Assembly (NCBI RefSeq): GCF_900116385.1
Contig: NZ_FPCI01000001.1
Span: 434,001-498,000, forward strand
Source of the DNA: Pseudoxanthomonas sp. YR558
Lineage (GTDB): Bacteria; Pseudomonadota; Gammaproteobacteria; Xanthomonadales; Xanthomonadaceae
Length of the DNA: 64,000 nt
Direction of reading: 5' to 3'
Each line of letters starts with the position of its first letter. Position 1 is the stretch's first letter. The notes under the pieces are model-generated. The model was not told the DNA's origin, ran no database searches, and saw nothing but the letters and a program-made list of their open reading frames with translations. A program made the translations under genes and the position numbers. Shown one piece after another: positions 33,692-43,383 of this stretch.

Positions 33692-34621
33692 TCAGGGGTT
33701 GGCGACGCCATGCGGAACGTGGCCAGCGGCGACGTGCTGGCGTGCGCTGTCGATGTTGTGTTGCGAATCGTCGAAGAAAATGTCCGCGCCGAACGCTTCG
33801 AGGAACGGCCCTTTGTGGCGCCCGCCCAGGAACAGTGCTTCGTCCAGGCGCACGCCCCACTCGCGCAACGTGCGGATTACCCGCTCATGCGCAGGGGCCG
33901 AGCGCGCCGTCACCAGCGCCGTCCGGATCGGCGAACGTTCGTCGGCCGGGAATACCTGCTGGAGCTGATGCAGTGCCGACAGGAAATTGCGGAACGGACC
34001 ACCCGAAAGCGGCTCGCGCGCACGCGCCTGCTCGTGCTTGCCGAACGCCTCTACGCCCTGCTCGCGGGAGATGCGTTCGCTTTCGTCGCTGAAGATCACC
34101 GCATCGCCGTCGAAGGCGATCCGCAACTGATGCTCGTGGCGCTGCTGCTGCGGCGCGCTGGCCGGCAGGATGGTCGCGGCGGCGATGCCATGCTCCAGCG
34201 ACCGCCTGACCGACTCGGGGTTGGCCGACAGGAACAGATCCGTGCCGAATGGCTTGACGTAGGGCCAGGTCGCCTCACCCGCCGTGAACGTGGCCCGGAC
34301 GATGCCCAAGCCGTGGTGCTGGATGGAATTGAAGATGCGCAGGCCGGTATCGGCGGAATTGCGCGACAGCAGGATCACTTCGACGCGCGGCGTATCCTCC
34401 GGAGCACCGACGTTGAGCGCCAGCAGCTTGCGCACCACCGGGAACGCGATACCGGGCGCGAGGATGTCGTCCTCGTGCGCACGCTGGTAGTCGCTGTAGG
34501 CCTCCACGCCCTCGCGCTCGTAAAGCGCGTGGCTCTCCTCCAGGTCGAACAGCGCACGCGAGGTGACGGCAACGGTGAGTAGGCGGGGGGTGTTGTCGGG
34601 CATGCGCACAGTATCCGCCAT
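33692..34621 (-). CDS. 5'-nucleotidase (PF06189-type)
   Basis: A 309-residue cytosolic protein of the 5'-nucleotidase family related to vertebrate cN-I and to Legionella LpNT5 (HAD-like fold). Recognised segments are LTVAVTSRALFDLEESHALYE, FPVVRKLLALN, VILLSRNSADTGLRIFNSI, FLSANPESVRRSLEHG, LRIAFDGDAVIFSDESERI and FFDDSQHNID. It dephosphorylates nucleoside monophosphates; the preferred one is unknown. The start may be ATG 34621 or ATG 34603; the second removes six residues and neither has a ribosome-binding site. Confidence 0.85.
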   Translation of the reverse strand: MADTVRMPDNTPRLLTVAVTSRALFDLEESHALYEREGVEAYSDYQRAHEDDILAPGIAFPVVRKLLALNVGAPEDTPRVEVILLSRNSADTGLRIFNSIQHHGLGIVRATFTAGEATWPYVKPFGTDLFLSANPESVRRSLEHGIAAATILPASAPQQQRHEHQLRIAFDGDAVIFSDESERISREQGVEAFGKHEQARAREPLSGGPFRNFLSALHQLQQVFPADERSPIRTALVTARSAPAHERVIRTLREWGVRLDEALFLGGRHKGPFLEAFGADIFFDDSQHNIDSARQHVAAGHVPHGVANP

Positions 34622-34643
34622 CCGGTGCGCAGGGCGTGAGACG

Positions 34644-35141
34644 CTAGCTGCCAGGTGCGGCGGCGATGCGCAGCTGGGCTGGCGGCCCGCGGCGGTTGTC
34701 CGGCGTCACGGCGCGCACTTCCACCACGAGGTCGATGGGGCCCTGCTGTGCTGGCGGCCCGTCCTGCCAGAGGAAAACGAACTCGCTGCGCCGCCCGTCG
34801 ACGCGACCGGTCACCGGCGCCTTCGGGAAAATGGACAGCCGATCCTCGCCACCTACCACCCGGAACTCGAAGCCGAGGTCGCGTAGTTTGTAGTCCGTGC
34901 CCCGCGGCCACTCCACGCTGACCGTCAGCAGGCCGCTGGCGTCGCAGGAGGCACGTCCGTTGATGCCGCGTGTCAGGCTGACCATCTCGAGCGCCGGGGC
35001 GCGCAAGCCATCGCCCGCGTCCGCCGCGGGAGCGGCTGCGGCTGCGACGGCGAACGGCGTGGTGCCGGTGGACAGGTTGCAGGCCGCTGCATCGGCCACG
35101 ACAAGACAGGCGCAGATCGCCAACGTGCATTTCAACTGCAT
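34644..35141 (-). CDS. Hypothetical secreted protein
   Basis: A 165-residue protein I do not recognise. Residues 1-20 (MQLKCTLAICACLVVADAAA) are a signal peptide. The mature part begins with a Pro/Ala-rich linker and continues as a beta-rich domain containing VSLTRGINGRASCDASGLLTVSVEWPRGTDYKL and ending with VEVRAVTPDNRRGPPAQLRIAAAPGS, reminiscent of an immunoglobulin-like fold. Start ATG 35141 is supported by GGGGAGGGG upstream on the minus strand. It lies between NAD kinase and the nucleotidase, same strand, with 119 bases to NAD kinase. Confidence 0.7.
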   Translation of the reverse strand: MQLKCTLAICACLVVADAAACNLSTGTTPFAVAAAAAPAADAGDGLRAPALEMVSLTRGINGRASCDASGLLTVSVEWPRGTDYKLRDLGFEFRVVGGEDRLSIFPKAPVTGRVDGRRSEFVFLWQDGPPAQQGPIDLVVEVRAVTPDNRRGPPAQLRIAAAPGS

Positions 35142-35260
35142 CGGAACCCCTCCCCGGGTGGATGCGAACCGAACCGCTACGCGGCGCTGGATAACATGCG
35201 TTTGCAGAGGCGGCAAGCCGCAGTGCGGCGGAATCGCGCTGTCCTTGGGGACATTGCGAC

Positions 35261-36043
35261 TCAGGTCATGAATTGCTCGCTGAGGATGCGCTCTTCGAGG
35301 TTGTGCTCGCGGTCGAACAACAGGGTGACCATGCGGTCGCGGGATTCGCGGATGGTCACCTCCACCACGTCGCGCACTTCGTGCGAGTCGGCGGTGGCGC
35401 TCACCGGCCGCTTATAAGGGTCGAGTACACGGAAGCGGACTTCGGTGTCGGCCTTGAGGATGGCGCCGCGCCAGCGGCGCGGGCGAAACGGCGCGATCGG
35501 CGTGAGCGCGATGGTGTTCGAGCCCAGCGGCAGGATCGGCCCGTGCGCGGAGAAGTTGTACGCGGTGCTACCGGCCGGCGTGGCGGTCAGCACACCGTCG
35601 CAGATCAGTTCGTCCAGTCGGGTCTCGCCATTGAGGTCGATGCGGATATGGGCCGCCTGGCGGGTCTGGCGCAACAGCGACACTTCGTTGTACGCCAGCG
35701 ACGCGGTCGTAATACCGGACTCGGTCAGCGCTTGCATCTCCAGCGGACGCAGCTTGGCGGGCTCGGCCGCGGCGATGCGCTCGACCAATCCGTCCGGACG
35801 ATACTGGTTCATCAGGAATCCGACGGTGCCCAGCTTCATGCCGAACACCGGCTTGCCCAGCGCGCCGTGCCGATGCAGCGTCTGCAGCATGAAACCATCA
35901 CCGCCGAGCGCGCACAGCACATCGGCCTGGTCGGGCGCATGCGCACCGTGCTCGGCCTGCAGCGCAGCCAGCGCTTCCTGCGCCTCGGGCGTCGGACTGG
36001 CGAGAAAAGCGATGCGGGGGGTGGTCATCCGTGGCTCCATCAT
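35261..36043 (-). CDS. nadK: NAD kinase
   Basis: A ~255-260-residue enzyme phosphorylating NAD to NADP. The GGDG motif lies in [13 protein letters not shown] (G42-G45 counted from ATG 36028), the NE motif in [10 protein letters not shown], and the Gly-rich motif in [26 protein letters not shown]. It is the short bacterial form. Start may be ATG 36043 or 36028; [16 protein letters not shown] from 36028 is the usual beginning. It follows the terminator of the glutamate dehydrogenase gene closely. Confidence 0.94.
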   Translation of the reverse strand: MMEPRMTTPRIAFLASPTPEAQEALAALQAEHGAHAPDQADVLCALGGDGFMLQTLHRHGALGKPVFGMKLGTVGFLMNQYRPDGLVERIAAAEPAKLRPLEMQALTESGITTASLAYNEVSLLRQTRQAAHIRIDLNGETRLDELICDGVLTATPAGSTAYNFSAHGPILPLGSNTIALTPIAPFRPRRWRGAILKADTEVRFRVLDPYKRPVSATADSHEVRDVVEVTIRESRDRMVTLLFDREHNLEERILSEQFMT

Positions 36044-36063
36044 CGGGCCTGCACAGCGTACAT

Positions 36064-36087
36064 AAAAAAGGCGGCCCGAAGGCCGCC
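36064..36087 (-). terminator. Terminator of the NAD-glutamate dehydrogenase gene
   Basis: On the minus strand GGCGGCC and GGCCGCC form a 7-bp stem with a TTCG tetraloop (36087-36070), followed by six T residues (36069-36064). It lies 24 bases past the stop at 36111 and overlaps the presumed promoter area of nadK. Confidence 0.9.
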
Positions 36088-36110
36088 CCGTTTCATGTCC
36101 CAGGCGATGC

Positions 36111-39100
36111 TCAGCCCTGCGACGCCAGTTGACCCAGTCGCTGCACGGCCACCGACGCGGTCGGGTAGTCCAGCGTCTTTTGCGCCGCCAGCTCGTTGAG
36201 CATGTTCAGCGTGAAGCGCAGGCCCGCGTCGTCGCGACCCAGCCAGGCCTGGACCTTGGCGTCGGCGTTGCCACCGGGCAGCGACAGCACCTGGTTGGTC
36301 AGCGTGCGCTGGTGCGCGGCGAGTTCGTCGCGCAACACGCCTCGCGCCACCGCATGCCAGCGACCGTCGACCTTGAGGGCTTCGATCTGGTCCTGCAGCC
36401 ACGGTAGGTGCAAGGCTTCGCCCAAGCGGTAGTGGACCTTCGACACCTCGACCGGCTTGAGCTTGCGCGCACGCGACAGTTCGATGATGTCGCACGATGG
36501 TTCCAGGTACGGCAGCGCCGCAATCTGGCCGGCGAGCGCAGGCGGCAGGCCCTTGTCCTTCCAGTCCTGCAGGCTGGCGTTGTACGCCGGGCGCAGGGAA
36601 TCCGGCAGCACGCCGTCCGCCGCACGGATCTCGTTGAAGCCGTCGTGATAGCGCTCCACCGCCGTGGCGATCGCCGGAATCGGTCCTTGGCGGGTCAGCA
36701 GCCAGCGGGTGAAGTTGCGCTGCACCTGCCAGATGACCTGTAGCGCGTCGATCTGCACCGACTCGGGCACCAGACCGTCCAGCGCATCGATCTGGTTCCA
36801 CAGCGTCCGCGCATCCAGCGTCTCGCGGGTGATGGTGAAGGCCTTGGCGACTTCCGCCGGCGAGCGGCCCGTGTCTTCCTGCATGCGCAGCAGGAAGGTC
36901 GCACCCATGCGGTTGATGGTGGTGTTGGTGACCGCCGTGGCGATGATCTCGCGCTTCAGGCGGTGCTTCTCCATCTCCGAGGCGTACTTCTTCTGCAGCG
37001 GCTGCGGGAAGTACCGCTGCAGCTCCTTGGAAAGGTACGGATCCTCGGGGATGTCGGATTCCAGCAGTTGCTGGAACGCCACCAGCTTGGAGTACGACAG
37101 CAGCACCGACAGTTCGGGACGGGTCAGGCCCTGCCCACGCGCCTTGCGCTCGGCAAGCTCCGCATCGGACGGCAGGAACTCGATCTGGCGGTCCAGCAGG
37201 CCTTGCGATTCCAGCGTCTGGATGAAGTGCTGCTTGGAACCCAGGCGCGAGACGCTCATGCGCTCCATCAGGCTGATCGCCTGGTTCTGGCGGTAGTTGT
37301 CCCACAGCACCAGTTCGGCGACTTCGTCCGTCATATCGGCCAGCAGCTTGTTGCGGGCGTCCATCGACAGCTTCTTCGCCTGCACCACGCCGTTCAGCAG
37401 GATCTTGATGTTCACCTCGTGGTCGGAGGTGTCCACGCCGGCGGAGTTGTCGATGAAGTCGGTGTTGAGCAGCACGCCATGTTGTGCGGCTTCGATGCGG
37501 CCCAACTGGGTCAGGCCCAGGTTGCCGCCCTCGCCCACCACCTTGCAACGCAGATCCCGCCCGTCCACGCGCAGGCCATTGTTGGCGCGATCGCCCACGT
37601 CGGCGTGGGTCTCGCTGGCGGCCTTGACGTAGGTGCCGATGCCGCCGTTCCACAGCAGGTCGACCGGCGACTTCAGGATGGCGCTCATCAGCTCGTTGGG
37701 CGTCATCGCCTTCACGCCGTCCGCGATGCCGAGCACAGCGCGCACTTCCGGCGTGATCTCGATGGACTTCGCACTGCGCGGATGGATGCCACCGCCCTTG
37801 GAGATCAGTTTGGCGTCGTAGTCCGCCCAGCTGGAACGCGGCACCTTGAACATGCGGTCGCGTTCCTTGAACGACTTCGCCGCGTCCGGGTTCGGATCCA
37901 GGAAGATATGGCGATGGTCGAACGCCGCGAGCAGGCGGATGTGCTCCGACAGCAGCATGCCGTTGCCGAACACGTCACCGGACATGTCGCCGATGCCCAC
38001 GCAGGTGAAGTCCTGCGTCTGCGAATCGCGGCCGAGCGCACGGAAGTGGCGCTTGACGGATTCCCAGGCGCCGCGGGCGGTGATGCCCATGCCCTTGTGG
38101 TCGTAGCCCACCGAACCACCGGAGGCGAATGCATCGCCCATCCAGAAACCATGCGCGATGGCCAGGCCGTTGGCGATGTCGGAGAACGTGGCCGTGCCCT
38201 TGTCGGCCGCGACCACCAGATACGGATCGTCCTGGTCGTGGCGCACCACGTCGACCGGCGGCACGATCTTGTTGCCGACGATGTTGTCGGTGATGTCCAG
38301 CAGGCCCTGGATGAACAGCTTGTAGCAGGCGATGCCTTCGGCGAGCACGGCATCGCGGTCGCCACCCACCGGCGGGCGCTTGACGAAGAAACCACCCTTC
38401 GCACCGACCGGGACGATGACGGTGTTCTTCACCATCTGCGCCTTCACCAGGCCGAGCACCTCGGTGCGGAAGTCTTCGCGACGGTCGGACCAGCGCAGGC
38501 CGCCGCGCGCGACCGGGCCGAAGCGCAGGTGCACGCCTTCCACGCGCGGGCCGTACACGAAGATCTCGCGATACGGGCGCGGCTTGGGCAGGTCAGGCAC
38601 CTTCGCCGAATCGAACTTGAAGCTGATCGTGTGGGCCGGCTGTCCGTCCTTGCCGCGCTGGTAGAAGCTCGTGCGCAGCGTGGCTTCGATGGCGCCCATG
38701 AAGCCGCGCAGGATGCGGTCCTCATCCAGGCTCGACACGCGGTCCATCAGCTTCAGCAGCGATTGGTGCGCGGCCTCGACCTGCTGCTCTCGCTTGCCGC
38801 CACGGGCATCGACCAGCGCGGCCAGCGTCTTGGCGGCTGCCTCATCGTCGCCGGTCAGCGGCTTCAGTTGCGCCGCGAAGCGCTCCTGGCCTTCCTTGAT
38901 CTGCGCCTTGCTCTCGCTGCCGGTCGCCGGATCGAAGCGCGCTTCGAACAGCTCCACCAGCAAGCGGGCCAGCAGCGGGTAGCGGTTGAGCGTCTCTTCT
39001 ACGTAGCTCTGCGAGAACGGCACGCCGGTCTGCAGCAGGTACTTGCAGTAGCCGCGCAGCAGCGCGACCTGGCGCCAGGCCAGCCCGGCGCCCAGCACCA

Positions 39101-41180
39101 GCTTGTTGAAGCCGTCGTTCTCCGCATCGCCGCGCCAGATGCACGCGAACGCATCCTCGAAGGCGGGTGCGAGGCGCTCGACGTCGAACGCGCCATTGAC
39201 CGGCTCGACTTCGAACTCCTGGATGTAGCGGGCACCTTGGGCGGTTTCCAGACGGAAGGGATGTTCCGAAATCACCCGCAAACCCATGTTCTCCATCAGC
39301 GGCAGCGCATCGGAGAGCGGGATGTCGGTTTCCTGGCGATACAGGTTCAGGCGCAGGCGGCCCTGGCCCGGACGCTTGCGACGCGACTCGTGCAGGCTCA
39401 GGCGCAGGTCGTCCTTGCCCGCCAGTGCGGCCAGCAGTTCGACATCGCGCGCAGCGCCCTCGGGGGACACCACTTCGATGTAGCCCGCCGGCAGAGCACG
39501 GCCGTAGCCACCGGCCAGCAACAAGCCCTTCGATTCGCCATGGCGCGAGATCAGGGTCTCGCGCAGGTCGTCCTGCCAGTTGCGCAGCAGGTGGGCGATG
39601 TCGCCTTCGAGCGCGGACGTGTCGACATCGACCTGTTCGCCCGCCTTAGGACGGATGGTGATGTGCAACTGCGCCAGCGGCGATTCGCCCAGCAGCACGC
39701 TGCTGTCCACGTACTCGCCACGCATGGCGTCCTTCAACAACGATTCGATGCGCAGGCGCACATCGGTGTTGAAACGCTCGCGCGGGATGTAGACCAGCGC
39801 CGAATAGAACCGGCCATAGCGGTCGCGGCGCAGGAACAGCTTGCTGCGCACGCGCTCCTGCAGGCCGAGGATGCCCATCGAGGTGCGGAAGAGCTCTTCG
39901 TCGCTGGACTGGAACAGCTCCTCGCGCGGCAGGGTTTCCAGGATGTGGCGCAGCGCCTTGCCGCTATGGCCGCTGGGCGACAGCCCGGACTTCTGCATCA
40001 CGTACTCGTGGCGCTCGCGGACCAGCGGGATCTCCCACGGACGGCGGTTGTAGGCGCTGGAGGTGTACAGGCCGATGAAACGCTGCTCGGCGATGGGATT
40101 GCCCTGCGCGTCGAACTCCAGCACGCCGATGTAGTCCATGTTGCCCGGACGGTGCACGGTGGAACGGCGGTTGGTCTTGGTGAGGATCAGTGCGTCCACC
40201 GAACCGCCCTGCGGCAGGTAGTGCGCGGCCAGCGTCTTGATATTGCGCGGCGGCGTGGTGTCGCCCTCGCGCAGCAGGCCGAGGCCGCTGTCCTCGATGG
40301 CGCCGAGGATGCCGGTGCTCTTCTCCACGCGGTATTCGCGGTAGCCGAAGAAGGTGAAATGGTCCGCGGCGGCCCAGCGCAGGAATTCCTGCGCCTCGCG
40401 GCGGCCGTCGTCGTCCACCGGCATGCGGCGGGTGGCCAGGTCGTCGGCGAGCGCCAGCATCTTCTCGCGCATCGCGCTCCAGTCGCGGACGATCGCGCGC
40501 ACTTCCTCCAGCACGCCGCGGATGCGCTTCTCGATCTGCGCCATCTCTTCTGCCGGTAGGCGGTCGATCTCGAGCAGCATCAGCGACTCGGGTTTGCCCT
40601 CGCCCACGGCGGACACCTTGCCTGCCTTGTCGCGGGTGAAGCGCACCAGCGGATGGCCGAGCACATGCACGCCCACGCTCATGTCGGCCAGCGCCATGCT
40701 CACGGAGTCCACGAGGAACGGCATGTCTTCGTTGACGATCTGGAGCACGGTGTGGGGCGATTCCCAGCCATGCGACTTATGGGTGGCATTGAACACGCGG
40801 ACGTTGGCCGTGCCCGCCTTGCGGGTCCGCGCGAACGCCAGCATGTCGGCGGCGATGGCCGCCCAGCCTTCCGCACTGTGGTGGGGGAACTCGTCCTCCT
40901 CCATGCGCTTGTAGAAGGCTTCCGCAAAGGTCTGCGCTTCGGCCTGCGCTGTGGCGCCGGAAACGCGCTTGCGGATCGCGTCGAGGATCGGGGACAACGA
41001 GAACGCGTCGTCGGCCTTCGCCACCACTGCCTTGCCCTTCGCGGCCTTCGCCGCCTGCACCGGTCGGGCCGCCACCTTCTTGGTGGGGGTCGCCTTCGGG
41101 GTCACCGACTTGGTGGCCTTGGAGGCTTCCGGTTTAGACGTCTGTTTCGAGGCTTTTTTCGGGCTGCGTGCAGCGTTCAT
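36111..41180 (-). CDS. gdhB: NAD-specific glutamate dehydrogenase, large (180-kDa) type
   Basis: A 1689-residue enzyme converting glutamate to 2-oxoglutarate and ammonia with NAD. The layout fits the GDH-180 group: an N-terminal regulatory region (about 60-700, with ACT-like segments), then the catalytic dehydrogenase domain (about 800-1200) with [37 protein letters not shown] and [31 protein letters not shown], then a long C-terminal helical region. Residues 1-55 are a Lys/Ala/Pro/Thr-rich, histone H1-like tail not expected for this family. It is transcribed alone and ends at a strong terminator. Confidence 0.96.
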   Translation of the reverse strand: MNAARSPKKASKQTSKPEASKATKSVTPKATPTKKVAARPVQAAKAAKGKAVVAKADDAFSLSPILDAIRKRVSGATAQAEAQTFAEAFYKRMEEDEFPHHSAEGWAAIAADMLAFARTRKAGTANVRVFNATHKSHGWESPHTVLQIVNEDMPFLVDSVSMALADMSVGVHVLGHPLVRFTRDKAGKVSAVGEGKPESLMLLEIDRLPAEEMAQIEKRIRGVLEEVRAIVRDWSAMREKMLALADDLATRRMPVDDDGRREAQEFLRWAAADHFTFFGYREYRVEKSTGILGAIEDSGLGLLREGDTTPPRNIKTLAAHYLPQGGSVDALILTKTNRRSTVHRPGNMDYIGVLEFDAQGNPIAEQRFIGLYTSSAYNRRPWEIPLVRERHEYVMQKSGLSPSGHSGKALRHILETLPREELFQSSDEELFRTSMGILGLQERVRSKLFLRRDRYGRFYSALVYIPRERFNTDVRLRIESLLKDAMRGEYVDSSVLLGESPLAQLHITIRPKAGEQVDVDTSALEGDIAHLLRNWQDDLRETLISRHGESKGLLLAGGYGRALPAGYIEVVSPEGAARDVELLAALAGKDDLRLSLHESRRKRPGQGRLRLNLYRQETDIPLSDALPLMENMGLRVISEHPFRLETAQGARYIQEFEVEPVNGAFDVERLAPAFEDAFACIWRGDAENDGFNKLVLGAGLAWRQVALLRGYCKYLLQTGVPFSQSYVEETLNRYPLLARLLVELFEARFDPATGSESKAQIKEGQERFAAQLKPLTGDDEAAAKTLAALVDARGGKREQQVEAAHQSLLKLMDRVSSLDEDRILRGFMGAIEATLRTSFYQRGKDGQPAHTISFKFDSAKVPDLPKPRPYREIFVYGPRVEGVHLRFGPVARGGLRWSDRREDFRTEVLGLVKAQMVKNTVIVPVGAKGGFFVKRPPVGGDRDAVLAEGIACYKLFIQGLLDITDNIVGNKIVPPVDVVRHDQDDPYLVVAADKGTATFSDIANGLAIAHGFWMGDAFASGGSVGYDHKGMGITARGAWESVKRHFRALGRDSQTQDFTCVGIGDMSGDVFGNGMLLSEHIRLLAAFDHRHIFLDPNPDAAKSFKERDRMFKVPRSSWADYDAKLISKGGGIHPRSAKSIEITPEVRAVLGIADGVKAMTPNELMSAILKSPVDLLWNGGIGTYVKAASETHADVGDRANNGLRVDGRDLRCKVVGEGGNLGLTQLGRIEAAQHGVLLNTDFIDNSAGVDTSDHEVNIKILLNGVVQAKKLSMDARNKLLADMTDEVAELVLWDNYRQNQAISLMERMSVSRLGSKQHFIQTLESQGLLDRQIEFLPSDAELAERKARGQGLTRPELSVLLSYSKLVAFQQLLESDIPEDPYLSKELQRYFPQPLQKKYASEMEKHRLKREIIATAVTNTTINRMGATFLLRMQEDTGRSPAEVAKAFTITRETLDARTLWNQIDALDGLVPESVQIDALQVIWQVQRNFTRWLLTRQGPIPAIATAVERYHDGFNEIRAADGVLPDSLRPAYNASLQDWKDKGLPPALAGQIAALPYLEPSCDIIELSRARKLKPVEVSKVHYRLGEALHLPWLQDQIEALKVDGRWHAVARGVLRDELAAHQRTLTNQVLSLPGGNADAKVQAWLGRDDAGLRFTLNMLNELAAQKTLDYPTASVAVQRLGQLASQG

Positions 41181-41216
41181 GCAGGGAGTGGCTCAACGAT
41201 TGGTAGTCGAATGGTC

Positions 41217-41222
41217 ATTGTA
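41217..41222 (-). promoter_or_regulatory. Possible -10 box of gdhB
   Basis: The minus strand has TACAAT at 41222-41217, 36 bases before the gdhB ATG. A TTGTCA-like element lies upstream but only 13-14 bases away, so the -35 is uncertain. The rest of 41181-41479 holds only the divergent promoters; I see no gene in it. Confidence 0.35.
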
Positions 41223-41464
41223 TCCCTCGCCGCCATGACAAGACTTGCTGCGCGGCCACATAAGCTTCGCTTGCAAACGCATGCCGAATTTGTTTGGCAC
41301 CGCGATCTGCATGCGCTCGCCCAGGTGTCCGCGATACGTCCACCACCATGCGGGTGCGCATGGAGGTGCGCGCACTTCGTCACGCGGCCATAACAACGAC
41401 ACGCGCCTGCTTTGTGCACGGAAATGCCCTGAAATCAAGGCTGTGAAATTTGTAAACTGGACGG

Positions 41465-41470
41465 TATAGT
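41465..41470 (+). promoter_or_regulatory. Probable -10 of the TetR-RND operon
   Basis: TATAGT at 41465-41470 is nine bases before the TetR ATG at 41480, giving a near-leaderless transcript. GGAC (41459-41462) and GTCC (41474-41477) flank it as short inverted arms and could be part of the operator for TetR autorepression. Confidence 0.4.
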
Positions 41471-41479
41471 CTAGTCCGC

Positions 41480-42190
41480 ATGCGCCCCGCCCCCACCCTC
41501 TCCGCGCCCGACCAACGTCGCTCTCGCGTCCACCAGGCCGTGCGCGAACTCATGGCCGAACAGGGGTTCCGCATCAGCATGGACGCGGTCGCAGCGCGGG
41601 CGGGCTGCTCGAAGCAGACGCTCTACGCGCATTTCGGCAGCAAACAGGAGCTGTTGCGCAGCGTGATCGCCGAGCACCAGGAGCTGGCGACCGCGCAGTT
41701 GTCGCCGACGGCCGATGCGCCCCGCGAGGCGCTGCTGGCCTTCGCGGAAGAACACCTTCGCCACCTGTGCGACCCGTCGGTGGTCGCCGCCAGCCAACTG
41801 CTGGCCGCAGAAGCGCACCAATTTCCCCAGGAAGCACGCGACCTGTATCGCGACGCTTGCGATACTCTGGTGCAGCGCCTCGCCGCCTGGCTGCAGCACG
41901 CCATGGACCAGGAATGGCTGAGGCATGACGACCCGCACTACGCCGCGGAGTTGCTGCTCAGCATGATCGTCGGGATGGATTTCGAGCGGCAGCGCTTCGG
42001 CGTCCCCCATCGCGCGAGCCGCCAGGCGCGCCAGCGGTGGTCGATATTCGCCGTCGATACCTTTCTGCGTGCGTTCGCGCCCTCGCCCGACAACGAACCT
42101 GCTTCCCCGGACCAGCCCCCTGGCCGTCGCATCCGCTCATTGCGCCCCCTTCCCACGTCTTCAAGAAAAAGAAACGGAGCTTCCCCATGA
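41480..42190 (+). CDS. TetR/AcrR-family repressor of the adjacent RND efflux genes
   Basis: A 236-residue regulator. The HTH lies at about residues 16-62 (RVHQAVRELMAEQGFRISMDAVAARAGCSKQTLYAHFGSK). The C-terminal ligand-binding domain is of the AefR/TetR_C kind (about 85-200). The last ~35 residues (PSPDNEPASPDQPPGRRIRSL) are an extended tail that seems to arise because the frame runs through the intergenic space into the membrane-fusion gene, whose ATG overlaps the stop (ATGA at 42187). First gene of an efflux operon, so it probably represses its own transcript. Confidence 0.9.
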   Translation: MRPAPTLSAPDQRRSRVHQAVRELMAEQGFRISMDAVAARAGCSKQTLYAHFGSKQELLRSVIAEHQELATAQLSPTADAPREALLAFAEEHLRHLCDPSVVAASQLLAAEAHQFPQEARDLYRDACDTLVQRLAAWLQHAMDQEWLRHDDPHYAAELLLSMIVGMDFERQRFGVPHRASRQARQRWSIFAVDTFLRAFAPSPDNEPASPDQPPGRRIRSLRPLPTSSRKRNGASP

Positions 42191-43368
42191 CGTCCCCCGT
42201 CCGTCCCCTCGTCCTGGCCAGCGCCCTGCTGGCGGTCCTGACCGCCTGCAGCAAGCCCGAGCAGCAGCAGATGCCTCCGCCTGAAGTGGTCGTGGCGACC
42301 GCCACGCCGCAGAACGTGCCGTTGCAGCGCGATCTCGTCGGTCGGCTGTCGCCGTTCCGCAGCTCCGATGTGCGTGCCCGCGTCGCCGGCGTGGTGCAGA
42401 AGCGCGTGTACCAGGAAGGCAGCGACGTGAAGGAAGGCCAGGTGCTGTTCCTGATCGATCCGGCACCGTTGCAGGCGTCGTTGAGCGCCGCGCAGGCCAA
42501 CCTGGCCTCGGCACAGGCCACGTACGCCAATGCGAAGGTCTCCGCCGACCGCGCGCGCCAGCTCGCGCCGCAGAAGTTCGTTTCCAAGTCCGACCTCGAC
42601 AACGCCGAAGCCGCCGAGCGCAGCGCTGCTGCGGCCGTGCAGCAGGCGCGCGCCAACGTCGAGACCGCCCGCATCAACCTGGGCTATGCCAGCGTCACCG
42701 CACCGATCTCCGGCCGTGCCGGCAAGCAGCAGGTCACCGAGGGCGCGCTGGTGGGCCAGGGCGACGCCACGCTGCTGACCACGATCGACCAGATCGATCC
42801 GCTCTACGCCAACTTCTCGATGAGCTCCAGCGAGATGCAGGCCATCCAGCAGGCGCAGGGCGAAGGCAAGGTCGAACTGGCGGGCGCAGGCCAGCGCACG
42901 GTGCAGATCGTGCTGCCAAACGGCCAGGTGATCGATCAGGCCGGCACGCTCGACTTCTCCGACACCGTGGTCGATCCGGCCACCGGCAGCGTCTCGCTGC
43001 GCGCCACCGTGCCCAACGAAGGCCGCACGCTGCTGCCGGGCACCTTCGTCACCCTGCGTGCGACGCTGGGCGAGCAGAAGGGCGCCTTCCTGATCCCGCA
43101 GGGCGCGGTCCAGCGCGATACCGTCAGCGCCTACGCGATGATCGTCGGCAAGGACGGCAACGTCGTCCGCAAGAACGTCGTCACCCAGCAGGCCGTCGGC
43201 GCGAACTGGTTGATCACCGACGGTCTGGCCGCCGGCGACCAGGTGATCGTCGAAGGGCTGCAGAAGGTCAAGGAAGGCGCGCCCGCGAAGGGCATCACCG
43301 CCGAACAGGCTGCCGCCGCCAAGGCCGCGCAGGCCAAGCCGGCGCCCGCGCAAGGCAAGGCCGAGTAA
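42187..43368 (+). CDS. RND efflux periplasmic adaptor (membrane fusion protein), lipoprotein
   Basis: A 393-residue adaptor of the AcrA/MexA/SmeD kind. The N terminus is a lipoprotein signal with lipobox LTAC (Cys at about 21). Barrel-sandwich halves flank a coiled-coil hairpin (about 95-165, ASLSAAQANLASAQATYANAKV to QQARANVETARINLGYASVTAPISGRAGKQQVTEGALVGQGD). The beta-barrel and membrane-proximal domains follow, and a low-complexity AAAAKAAQAKPAPAQGKAE tail ends it. It links the inner-membrane pump 15 bases downstream to an outer-membrane channel encoded elsewhere. Confidence 0.95.
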   Translation: MTSPVRPLVLASALLAVLTACSKPEQQQMPPPEVVVATATPQNVPLQRDLVGRLSPFRSSDVRARVAGVVQKRVYQEGSDVKEGQVLFLIDPAPLQASLSAAQANLASAQATYANAKVSADRARQLAPQKFVSKSDLDNAEAAERSAAAAVQQARANVETARINLGYASVTAPISGRAGKQQVTEGALVGQGDATLLTTIDQIDPLYANFSMSSSEMQAIQQAQGEGKVELAGAGQRTVQIVLPNGQVIDQAGTLDFSDTVVDPATGSVSLRATVPNEGRTLLPGTFVTLRATLGEQKGAFLIPQGAVQRDTVSAYAMIVGKDGNVVRKNVVTQQAVGANWLITDGLAAGDQVIVEGLQKVKEGAPAKGITAEQAAAAKAAQAKPAPAQGKAE

Positions 43369-43383
43369 GAAGGACCCTCCCCC

